This document shows positions 1 through 6,061 of a stretch of DNA of 11,891 nucleotides, piece after piece. The stretch's first letter is position 1. The number at the start of each line of letters is the position of its first letter. A model generated the notes under the pieces. The model had not been told where the DNA came from, did no database searches, and saw only the letters and a list, made by a program, of their open reading frames with translations. The DNA comes from Lachnospiraceae bacterium. Lineage in GTDB: Bacteria; Bacillota; Clostridia; Lachnospirales; Lachnospiraceae. The position numbers and the translations under genes were made by a program. The stretch spans positions 1 through 11,891 of the forward strand of contig CAADSM010000132.1 of the NCBI GenBank assembly GCA_900751785.1, given 5' to 3'.

Positions 1-1
1 C

Positions 2-202
2 CCCGCGGTGTTCATCCGGGACGCCGAACGGTTGGGGACCCCCCCCACCCGGGGGGAGCCGGTTGCCGGCGAGGACTGTCTGGCAGGCAGAAGCTTTGCC
101 AACATATGCCGCCGTCTTCTCGGGGAAGAGATCCCGATCACGGATTTCACAAAACCGGAAGGCTTCTTCGGCAGGCTTTCCGGTCTGTTCCGCAGGAATT
201 AG
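2..202 (+). CDS. minD: Septum-site determining protein MinD, C-terminal fragment
   Basis: Partial gene: only the last 66 codons lie in the window. MinD is a membrane-associated ATPase that, with MinC and MinE, restricts FtsZ assembly to mid-cell. The visible part has the typical MinD tail: GEPVAG followed by LAGRSFANICRRLLGEEIP, and a terminal amphipathic helix (GFFGRLSGLFRRN) that would serve as the membrane-targeting sequence. The stop TAG at 200-202 is followed 12 bases later by minE, and the order minD-minE supports the call. The stretch before GEPVAG (about codons 4-18) does not look like MinD and is encoded by G and C homopolymers, so it may contain sequencing errors. The tail is recognised by motif and context; the ATPase domain is outside the window. 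Confidence 0.8.
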   Translation, partial: PAVFIRDAERLGTPPTRGEPVAGEDCLAGRSFANICRRLLGEEIPITDFTKPEGFFGRLSGLFRRN

Positions 203-214
203 GAGGGAACCGCC

Positions 215-424
215 ATGAATATGCCTTCTGTATCTATTGCAAAGGAAAGACTGCGGAATCTGCTGATCTCGGACCGGATCCAATGCGCTCCGGATGTGGT
301 CGACAGACTCACCAGCGATCTGTACAGCACGGTTTCCAAATACGTTGAGATCAGACCGGAAGATTTTAACATAGAGATAACACGCACTGATATACATATC
401 AAATATACAGGAGAAAATCATTGA
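215..424 (+). CDS. minE: Cell division topological specificity factor MinE, short form
   Basis: MinE binds MinD, stimulates its ATPase and displaces MinC, giving the pole-to-pole oscillation that places the septum. The 69-residue product begins with only seven residues before the conserved MinD-contact helix (IAKERLRNLLISDR, about residues 8-21). The topological-specificity domain follows, including VSKYVEIRPEDFNIEI (about 40-55). The family is usually about 80-90 residues, with an N-terminal amphipathic membrane helix that is absent here. The start is fixed by a GGAGGGA ribosome binding site at 202-208 and by the in-frame minD stop TAG at 200-202, so no longer in-frame start exists. The gene overlaps the start of rodA by 3 bases, suggesting translational coupling. 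Confidence 0.88.
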   Translation: MNMPSVSIAKERLRNLLISDRIQCAPDVVDRLTSDLYSTVSKYVEIRPEDFNIEITRTDIHIKYTGENH

Positions 425-1551
425 ACTTTTTAATAAAAAATATAAAGCAGCGCTACAAATTAAGAGATTATCGTTTCAGCCTTGTCTTTCTTGTCATCAC
501 GCTTTCCGTGATCGGCATCTTTATGGTCGGGAGTGCGCGCCCGGATCTTATGGAGCGCCAGATCATGGGAGTCGCTCTCGGCGCGGCCGCGATGTTCGTC
601 ATCTCGATGATCGACTATAAATGGGTATTGAGCCTTTACTGGCCGCTCTATATCCTTAACATAATCATGCTCGTAGCAGTCTTCTTTTTCGGCACGGAAG
701 TCAACGGCGCAACGCGCTGGCTGGATCTCGGGTTCACGCAGTTCCAGCCTTCCGACCTCACAAAGATCCTGATGATCCTGTTTTATGCAAAGTTTCTGAT
801 GGAACGGGAGCAGAGCATTAAAAGTCCGAAGACGATCCTGCAGGGGATCGCTCTGATCCTGCCGTCCCTGGCTCTTATTTACAAGCAGCCGAACCTTTCT
901 ACGACGCTCTGCATCGCAGCGCTTTTCTGTGCGCTGATGTATCTGGGAGGGCTCAGCTACAAACTGATCGGCACTGTGCTCGCAGTCATTGTACCGACCT
1001 TTGTCATACTTCTCGTGATCGCGATACAGCCGAACCAGCCATTCCTCCAGGACTACCAGCAGGAGAGGATCCTTGCCTGGCTGGACCCGGAAGAGTACGC
1101 AGATGACGGTGCTTACCAGCAGCTCAACTCTGTCATGGCCATCGGATCCGGACAGCTTTCGGGAAAAGGCTATAATAACGATGATACGACATCTGTCAAG
1201 AACGGAAACTTTGTTTCAGAGCCTCAGACTGATTTTATTTTTGCCATAATCGGTGAAGAATTAGGATTTGTGGGTTGTTGTGTCGTCATATTTTTGTTAT
1301 TATTAATTGTGATAGATTGTATTCTGATTGGTTTGAAAGCGAAAGATACGGGAGGACGAATTATCTGTGGCGGCATGGCCGCACTGATAGGGATACAGAG
1401 CTTTATCAATGTCGGTGTGGCGACGATGATTCTCCCGAACACAGGAATCTCCCTCCCCTTCGTAAGTTATGGACTGACTTCCGTTGTGTGCTTTTTTATG
1501 GGAATCGGTTTCGTACTGAATGTCGGTTTACAGCCTAATAAATATCAGTAA
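421..1551 (+). CDS. rodA: RodA/FtsW/SpoVE-family peptidoglycan glycosyltransferase (SEDS)
   Basis: A 376-residue polytopic membrane protein of the SEDS family, which polymerises lipid II into glycan strands with a class B PBP. Visible family motifs are NGATRWLDLG..QFQPSD (about 95-112), ERILAWLDP (215-223), the GxGQLSGKGYNN loop (242-253), PQTDFIFAIIGEELG (268-282) and ATMILPNTGISLPFVSYG (334-351). Asp271 in TDFIFA corresponds to the essential catalytic aspartate of the family (Asp262 in E. coli RodA). The start is TTG with an AGGAG site at 409-413, and it overlaps the minE stop. The RWLDLG and NTGISLPF patterns and elongation-gene context favour RodA over FtsW, but paralogue assignment by eye is uncertain. 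Oddities: KQPNLST at about 155 where KQPDLGT is usual, and an AT-rich patch near 1225-1340. Confidence 0.9.
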   Translation: MNFLIKNIKQRYKLRDYRFSLVFLVITLSVIGIFMVGSARPDLMERQIMGVALGAAAMFVISMIDYKWVLSLYWPLYILNIIMLVAVFFFGTEVNGATRWLDLGFTQFQPSDLTKILMILFYAKFLMEREQSIKSPKTILQGIALILPSLALIYKQPNLSTTLCIAALFCALMYLGGLSYKLIGTVLAVIVPTFVILLVIAIQPNQPFLQDYQQERILAWLDPEEYADDGAYQQLNSVMAIGSGQLSGKGYNNDDTTSVKNGNFVSEPQTDFIFAIIGEELGFVGCCVVIFLLLLIVIDCILIGLKAKDTGGRIICGGMAALIGIQSFINVGVATMILPNTGISLPFVSYGLTSVVCFFMGIGFVLNVGLQPNKYQ

Positions 1552-1567
1552 GGGGAAGGTGACGATT

Positions 1568-1963
1568 ATGAATATCGGATTAGTAGCACACGATGCGAAA
1601 AAGAAACTGATGCAGAATTTTTGTATAGCATACCGCGGTATACTGAGCAAACACCAGCTGTACGCTACAGAGACAACTGGTATTCTCGTGGAAAATGTGA
1701 CAAATCTCAGTATACACAAATATCTTGCAGGACACCTCGGCGGCAAACAGCAGATCGGCTCGCAGATCGAACACAATGAGATGGATCTTCTCATTTTCTT
1801 CCGCGATCCGCTCTCTCCGCGTTCTCATGAGCCGGACGTCAATGACATTGTCAAGCTCTGCGATATGTATAATATCCCTATCGCAACAAATATCGCGACT
1901 GCCGAAGCACTGATCCTTGCATTGGACAGAGGAGACTTAGACTGGCGTGAAATGTACAGATAA
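1568..1963 (+). CDS. mgsA: Methylglyoxal synthase homologue with altered active site
   Basis: A 131-residue protein that aligns along its whole length with methylglyoxal synthase, which converts dihydroxyacetone phosphate to methylglyoxal and phosphate. Conserved elements include LVAHDAKK (5-12; His8 and Asp9), YATETTG (32-38), HLGGKQQIGSQI (56-67), DLLIFFRDPL (73-82; Asp80), HEPDV (87-91; His87 and Asp90) and NIPIATNIATAEALI (102-116). By hand alignment to E. coli MgsA, Lys60 replaces the catalytic base Asp71, and Glu35 replaces Gly46 of the TGTTG phosphate loop; Asp20, Asp91, His98 and Asp101 equivalents are kept. The ATG at 1568 is preceded by an AAGGTGA site, and the gene follows rodA by 16 bases. 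The fold assignment is secure; synthase activity is doubtful. It may be a diverged subfamily fixed in this locus. Confidence 0.85.
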   Translation: MNIGLVAHDAKKKLMQNFCIAYRGILSKHQLYATETTGILVENVTNLSIHKYLAGHLGGKQQIGSQIEHNEMDLLIFFRDPLSPRSHEPDVNDIVKLCDMYNIPIATNIATAEALILALDRGDLDWREMYR

Positions 1964-2963
1964 AAAGAAACGAAAAAGGAAAAAGAATACAGCAGGCAGG
2001 GTCTTTGCCCTGATCCTGACCGTTATCATTTTTTCGGGAGCGGGAGCCGCGGGGGCTTATTTTCTTAATAATGCCTCAGGGGATCAGCTCCTTGACTATG
2101 AGCAGAAAAACTATCGTCAGAGCATCTGGCAGGGTACTTTTTTTGCACAGGATCTCTGCGTTGCGGCCGAAAATGTATCTCTCGACGGATTCGCCGACGA
2201 GGATTCTCTCCATGCGGCAGGTCTGTTCGACATTAACAGCAATCAGGTGGTCTATGGATTCCGTCTCTATGACAAACTGTATCCCGCGAGCACCACAAAG
2301 ATCATGACGGCATATCTGGCGCTGAAATACGGAAATCTCGACGACATAGTCACTGTCAGCGAGCACGCGACTGATTTCAACTGGGATGAGGTGACGTCAG
2401 GGCTGCGCACCGGCGATCAGGTCAGCCTGTATGATCTTGTATGCGGGCTTATGCTCCGTTCCGGCAACGACTGCGGGACTGCCATTGCCGAACATATTTC
2501 CGAAAGCGAAGAAGCCTTTGCCGAGCTGATGAATAGAGAAGCGCGTGCACTCGGCGCCACGGGAACACATTTTACGAATCCCCACGGACTCCACGACGAG
2601 AATCATTATACGACGGCATATGATCTCTATCTGATCTTCAATGCCTGTCTCAAGGATGAACGTTTTGTCGAGATCATTTCCATGGATTCTTATGACGGAA
2701 CATTGACCGGTGCAGACGGCACAGTCCGCACTGAGACCTGGATCCCATCCAACTATTATTCCAACGGCACTGTGGAAGCGCCTGACGGGGTCCGCGTCTT
2801 CGGCGGCAAGACCGGAACGACAGACCAGGCCGGCTGCTGCGTCATACTCTACAGTGAAGACATGCAGGAGCATCCATATATCTCGGTGATCATGGGAGCG
2901 GAAGATAAGAATTTTCTCTATCAGGAGATGAACCGTCTCTTTACGGCCGGTATAAGTGAATAA
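1947..2963 (+). CDS. D-alanyl-D-alanine carboxypeptidase (peptidase S11, DacA/DacF type)
   Basis: A 338-residue low-molecular-weight penicillin-binding protein that would remove the terminal D-alanine from peptidoglycan pentapeptides outside the cell. The N-terminus is strongly basic (KKKRKRKK, residues 6-13) and followed by a hydrophobic segment at about 19-40, a signal anchor or signal peptide. All three active-site motifs are present: SxxK as STTK (115-118), SxN as SGN (172-174) and KTG (288-290). Only about 48 residues follow KTG, so the C-terminal beta-rich domain of PBP5/DacA is missing; single-domain S11 proteins are common in Clostridia. The start is GTG inside mgsA (17-base overlap), with GAGGAG at 1929-1934. 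The spacing is long, but no alternative start retains the membrane segment. A bidirectional terminator follows immediately. Confidence 0.9.
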   Translation: MKCTDKKKRKRKKNTAGRVFALILTVIIFSGAGAAGAYFLNNASGDQLLDYEQKNYRQSIWQGTFFAQDLCVAAENVSLDGFADEDSLHAAGLFDINSNQVVYGFRLYDKLYPASTTKIMTAYLALKYGNLDDIVTVSEHATDFNWDEVTSGLRTGDQVSLYDLVCGLMLRSGNDCGTAIAEHISESEEAFAELMNREARALGATGTHFTNPHGLHDENHYTTAYDLYLIFNACLKDERFVEIISMDSYDGTLTGADGTVRTETWIPSNYYSNGTVEAPDGVRVFGGKTGTTDQAGCCVILYSEDMQEHPYISVIMGAEDKNFLYQEMNRLFTAGISE

Positions 2964-2966
2964 AAG

Positions 2967-3013
2967 AAAAGCCTTCCGCAAATCTGTACAGTACAGAATT
3001 GTGAAAGGCTTTT
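2967..3013. terminator. Long bidirectional intrinsic terminator
   Basis: A dyad centred on position 2990. The outer stem AAAAGCCTT pairs with AAGGCTTTT, then there is a C/A mismatch, five pairs (one G-U), an A/A mismatch, and a 7-pair inner stem TCTGTAC/GTACAGA with a single central base. T7 follows at 3010-3016 on the + strand, and an A-rich tract at 2962-2970 serves the - strand. It lies between the convergent carboxypeptidase and DUF378 genes and would stop transcription from both sides. Confidence 0.88.
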
Positions 3014-3016
3014 TTT

Positions 3017-3220
3017 CTATTCTGACATGCTTTTGATCCTTCCGAACAGGCTGATTAGATACAGACCGCACAGACCGACAATCGTATAGATGATCCTGGA
3101 AAGCCAGCTCATATTTCCGAAAAGGAACGCAACCAGGTCGAATCGGAAGATACCGATCAGAAGCCAGTTGACCGCACCGATGATAACAATTGCCAGAGCA
3201 GTATTATCAAACCATTTCAT
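3017..3220 (-). CDS. DUF378 family small membrane protein (YuzA-like)
   Basis: A 67-residue protein with two hydrophobic segments (about 8-33 and 41-59). It carries the DUF378 signature: AIVIIGAVNWLLIGIFRFDLV, with the NWLLIG and FDLVA elements, then IIYTIVGLCGLYLI. The function of the family is unknown; it is a small integral membrane protein common in Firmicutes. The start is set by an AAAAGGAGGAAATAAC leader just upstream on the - strand, an almost ideal ribosome binding site. It is a single gene, divergent from the HlyD-like operon and convergent with the carboxypeptidase. I see no convincing -35/-10 pair for it in 3221-3300; an AATAAT at 3253-3258 (read on -) is possible but lacks a good -35. 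Confidence 0.85.
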   Translation of the reverse strand: MKWFDNTALAIVIIGAVNWLLIGIFRFDLVAFLFGNMSWLSRIIYTIVGLCGLYLISLFGRIKSMSE

Positions 3221-3269
3221 GTTATTTCCTCCTTTTCCATGTCAATAACTTTATTATTTCCGTAAACGC

Positions 3270-3298
3270 TGGAAATATACACAAAGAAATGGTATACT
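3270..3298 (+). promoter_or_regulatory. Putative sigma-A promoter of the HlyD-like/sepF operon
   Basis: TGGAAA (3270-3275) and TATACT (3293-3298) are separated by 17 bases; TATACT matches the -10 consensus at five of six positions and TGGAAA matches TTGACA at four of six. It lies 43 bases before the TTG start at 3341, after a terminator and a divergent gene, so a new transcript should start here. Confidence 0.6.
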
Positions 3299-3340
3299 GT
3301 GTAAGTTAAAAAACACTGAAACAGGAGGTGTTATCAGAGA

Positions 3341-4735
3341 TTGGCCTCAGACAAAAATAAATCAGTAAGCATTAAAAAATACAAGAACAAAAGAGAGCTG
3401 AATATCGGCCTTTTTCTTTTTGCAGTTGTCTTTATCTACCTGATCGTGACCGTGATCATGTATATCACGGGAGATAATATCTCAGTATATGAGGTGCGTG
3501 AGGGCAGTATTGTAAACGATAACTCTTATACAGGACTTGTGATCCGCCAGGAGACTGCTGTGACTGCAGAGACCGGAGGATATATAAGCTATTATCAGAA
3601 TGAAAACAGCAAGATCAAAACGGGCTCCAACGTTTACGCGCTGTCAGCCGAGCCGCTCGACACTTCAGATGAGAGCGGAGAGAGCGGGACGACGGCCTCA
3701 TTGAATCAGGAGGTGCAGTCCGGGATCGTGCTGTCGATCCAGAATTTTAATGAGGCATATGACAGTGAAGATTTTTCATCTGTCTACTCTCTCAAGAATG
3801 ATATTGCAAATTATCTCCAGAACGCTTTCAGCGTGACACGGACAGAACATCTCGACGCCGTGATCGCTGCAAGCGGACAGGAGGTCTCTTCCTGGCAGTC
3901 AGCCAGCGACGGGATCATTGCGTTCAGTGTAGACGGTTATGAGTCTCTTACGGCAGATACATTTACGGAAGAGAACTTTGACCGTTCCAATTATGAGCGC
4001 ACGCGGTTTGAAGACCAGATGCAGATCAGCGCAGGCGAGCCTGTTTACCGCCTCATCACCAGTGAGGACTGGTCCGTGATCGTCCAGTTCACGGAAGAGA
4101 CAGCCAAAGAGATGAGAGAACAGGAGATCAGCAGTGTCAAGGTACGGATCGACAAGGACAGCGAGACTATGTGGGCTGATTTTTCCGTCATAGAAAAAGA
4201 CGGCGGCTGGTATGGACGTCTTGATTTTGACAATTCCATGATCCGCTATGCGGATGAACGATATCTTAACATTGAGCTGATCCTTGAGGACGAGAGCGGT
4301 CTGAAGATCCCGAAATCCGCCGTAGTCGAAGAGCAGTTTTATATCGTTCCCGAGGAGTATATCACAACGGGCGGCAACAGTTCATCCAGCGGCGTGATGG
4401 TGCAGGATAAGGATGGAAATGCTTCTTTCCAGGCAGTAGATATCTACAACACCTCAGATGATGGAGAAGTCTATCTCAGCAGGGACGACATAGAGCGCGG
4501 GACTGTCCTGATCAAACCGGAATCGACCGAGACATACACCGTGGAAGAGACAAAGCCGCTCACCGGCGTGTACAATATCAACAGAGGATATGCCGTATTC
4601 AAGAAGGTTGTGATCCTCGCAGAGAATGACGAGTACTATATTGTACAGGAAGGCGATGATTATGGGCTTGCAAACTATGACCACATCGTGCAGGACGGCT
4701 CGGGGATCAATTCCGATGAAGTTGTATTTCAGTAG
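3341..4735 (+). CDS. HlyD-like (membrane-fusion-like) single-pass membrane protein
   Basis: A 464-residue protein with a basic N-terminus, one transmembrane helix at about 22-43, and a large extracytoplasmic part. Residues 63-100 (TGLVIRQETAVTAETGGYIS..., then KIKTGSNVYAL) resemble the first half of a lipoyl/barrel-sandwich domain. A region predicted to be largely helical follows (about 120-185), then a second barrel segment near 186-200 and beta-barrel-like segments (AGEPVYRLITSEDWSVIVQF, 231-250; IPKSAVVEE, 323-331). The C-terminal part (about 410-464) resembles the membrane-proximal domain of HlyD/RND adaptors. No ABC or RND transporter gene is nearby. The TTG start is supported by AGGAGGTG at 3323-3330; the next in-frame Met is residue 40, inside the membrane helix. 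It leads an operon with yggS and sepF. Family is a shape-level call; function is unknown. Confidence 0.75.
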   Translation: MASDKNKSVSIKKYKNKRELNIGLFLFAVVFIYLIVTVIMYITGDNISVYEVREGSIVNDNSYTGLVIRQETAVTAETGGYISYYQNENSKIKTGSNVYALSAEPLDTSDESGESGTTASLNQEVQSGIVLSIQNFNEAYDSEDFSSVYSLKNDIANYLQNAFSVTRTEHLDAVIAASGQEVSSWQSASDGIIAFSVDGYESLTADTFTEENFDRSNYERTRFEDQMQISAGEPVYRLITSEDWSVIVQFTEETAKEMREQEISSVKVRIDKDSETMWADFSVIEKDGGWYGRLDFDNSMIRYADERYLNIELILEDESGLKIPKSAVVEEQFYIVPEEYITTGGNSSSSGVMVQDKDGNASFQAVDIYNTSDDGEVYLSRDDIERGTVLIKPESTETYTVEETKPLTGVYNINRGYAVFKKVVILAENDEYYIVQEGDDYGLANYDHIVQDGSGINSDEVVFQ

Positions 4736-4753
4736 ACAGGAGGTTATAAGACC

Positions 4754-5446
4754 ATGTTAAAAGACCGTTTAGAGGAAGTAGAGGAGAGGATCCAGGAAGC
4801 CTGCAGGAGGGCAGGGCGGGACCGCAGCGAGGTCACTCTCATCGCAGTCAGCAAAACAAAGCCTGCCGAGGTCCTGAAAGAGGCATATGATCTTGGTATA
4901 CGTGTATTCGGGGAAAACAAGGTGCAGGAACTCACAGAAAAATACGAGGTCCTGCCAAAGGATATCCGCTGGCACATGATCGGACATCTCCAGACAAACA
5001 AGGTGAAATATATCGCCGACAAAGTGGAGCTGATTCATTCTGTGGACTCTCTGAAGCTTGCGGAGACGATCGAAAAGGAGGCCGCAAAGCGGAACCGTAC
5101 CATTGATATCCTCGTGGAAGTCAACGTTGCGGAGGAGGAGAGCAAGTTCGGCCTCAAGGTAGAGGAAGTGATTCCATTTATTGAGAAAGTCGCAGGATTT
5201 TCCCATATAAATGTTCGCGGACTTATGACAATTGCCCCATTTGTTGAAAATCCGGAAAAAAATCGGTCTGTTTTCGCAGATTTACGCAAATTATCTGTTG
5301 ACATTACGGAGAAAAACATTGATAATGTTAATGTCAGCATACTTTCAATGGGGATGACCAATGATTACGAAGTTGCGATCGAAGAGGGAGCCACAATGGT
5401 ACGCGTCGGAACCGGGATCTTTGGTGCCAGAAACTATAATATATGA
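4754..5446 (+). CDS. yggS: YggS/YlmE family pyridoxal phosphate homeostasis protein
   Basis: A 230-residue PLP-binding protein of the alanine racemase N-terminal-fold family, cytosolic. YggS homologues carry PLP and affect vitamin B6 and amino acid balance without a firmly assigned reaction. The PLP-binding lysine is Lys34 in AVSKTKP (31-37). Other family motifs are FGENKVQEL, WHMIGHLQTNKVK, HSVDS, ESKFG, RGLMTIAPF and the C-terminal SMGMTNDYEVAIEEGATMVRVG, then GIFGARNY. The length is normal. The start follows an AGGAGGT site at 4738-4744. The gene sits directly between the HlyD-like gene and sepF, matching the ylmE-sepF arrangement of Firmicutes. Codons in about 5165-5345 are noticeably richer in A/T than the rest of the gene. 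Confidence 0.95.
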   Translation: MLKDRLEEVEERIQEACRRAGRDRSEVTLIAVSKTKPAEVLKEAYDLGIRVFGENKVQELTEKYEVLPKDIRWHMIGHLQTNKVKYIADKVELIHSVDSLKLAETIEKEAAKRNRTIDILVEVNVAEEESKFGLKVEEVIPFIEKVAGFSHINVRGLMTIAPFVENPEKNRSVFADLRKLSVDITEKNIDNVNVSILSMGMTNDYEVAIEEGATMVRVGTGIFGARNYNI

Positions 5447-5516
5447 TCTGGAACAGAAAGTATGGATAATAAAATTGTGCCGAACAAAAGAGCGCACAAG
5501 ATAGGAGTGTAAAAAA

Positions 5517-6056
5517 ATGGGTGTGTTTGATAAATTTCTGGACATTATGAAGTTGAATGACGACGATTACGAAGAAGATGATTTCTACGATGATGACGAC
5601 TACTTTGATGACGACTACGAAGAGAAACCTCGTCATAAACTGTTCGGAAAGAAGAACAGAAAAGAAGAAAAATATGATGACTTTGATGTGGAGGAAAGCA
5701 GTGATTTCCAGCCAGCAGATAATAAAGTGACTCCGATGCGGCCGGCGGCTGCCAAGAGAAACGGCAATATGGAAGTCTGTGTTGTTAAACCGACTTCTGT
5801 GGACGACTCCAGAGAGATCACAGAGACTCTTCTCTCAGGCCGTACAGTGATCCTCAATCTCGAAGGCATGGATCTCGAGATCGCACAGCGGATCATTGAC
5901 TTTATTTCCGGCGCCACATTTGCTATCAGTGGAAACCTGCAGAAGATTTCCAACTATATTTTCCTTGTCACCCCTACAAACGTAGATATTTCCGGCGACC
6001 TTCAGGATCTTCTCGGCGGCTCCATGGAGACTCCGAGCATGAGGGGAAGATACTAA
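5517..6056 (+). CDS. sepF: Cell division protein SepF
   Basis: A 179-residue cytosolic protein that tethers FtsZ filaments to the membrane and shapes the septum in Gram-positives. The N-terminal MGVFDKFLDIMKL is the expected amphipathic membrane-binding helix. A very acidic linker (residues 14-36, mostly Asp, Glu and Tyr) and a basic stretch (KPRHKLFGKKNRKEEK, 37-52) follow. The SepF core (DUF552) runs from about residue 85 (MEVCVVKPTSVDDSREI) through LLSGRTVILNLEGMDLEIAQ, ending near DLQDLLG (161-167). The ribosome binding site is AGGAG at 5503-5507. The 70-base gap after yggS is the largest inside this operon and holds a weak 6-bp inverted repeat but no convincing promoter. Confidence 0.95.
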   Translation: MGVFDKFLDIMKLNDDDYEEDDFYDDDDYFDDDYEEKPRHKLFGKKNRKEEKYDDFDVEESSDFQPADNKVTPMRPAAAKRNGNMEVCVVKPTSVDDSREITETLLSGRTVILNLEGMDLEIAQRIIDFISGATFAISGNLQKISNYIFLVTPTNVDISGDLQDLLGGSMETPSMRGRY

Positions 6057-6061
6057 GCAGC

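Noticed and set aside
1630..1641. Perfect palindrome ATACCGCGGTAT in the mgsA coding sequence
   Set aside because: Short, inside conserved codons (AYRGI), not near a start; likely coincidence.
2397..3071. Long - strand reading frame (224 codons) opposite the carboxypeptidase
   Set aside because: It overlaps a gene with all three S11 motifs and runs through the terminator; the translation has no recognisable domain.
5435..5440. Perfect TATAAT at the end of yggS as a sepF promoter
   Set aside because: No -35-like hexamer lies 16-18 bases upstream, and the bases encode the conserved YNI C-terminus.
5475..5499. Inverted repeat TTGTGC/GCACAA between yggS and sepF
   Set aside because: Only 6 base pairs with a 13-base loop and no T tract; too weak for a terminator or a defined RNA element.
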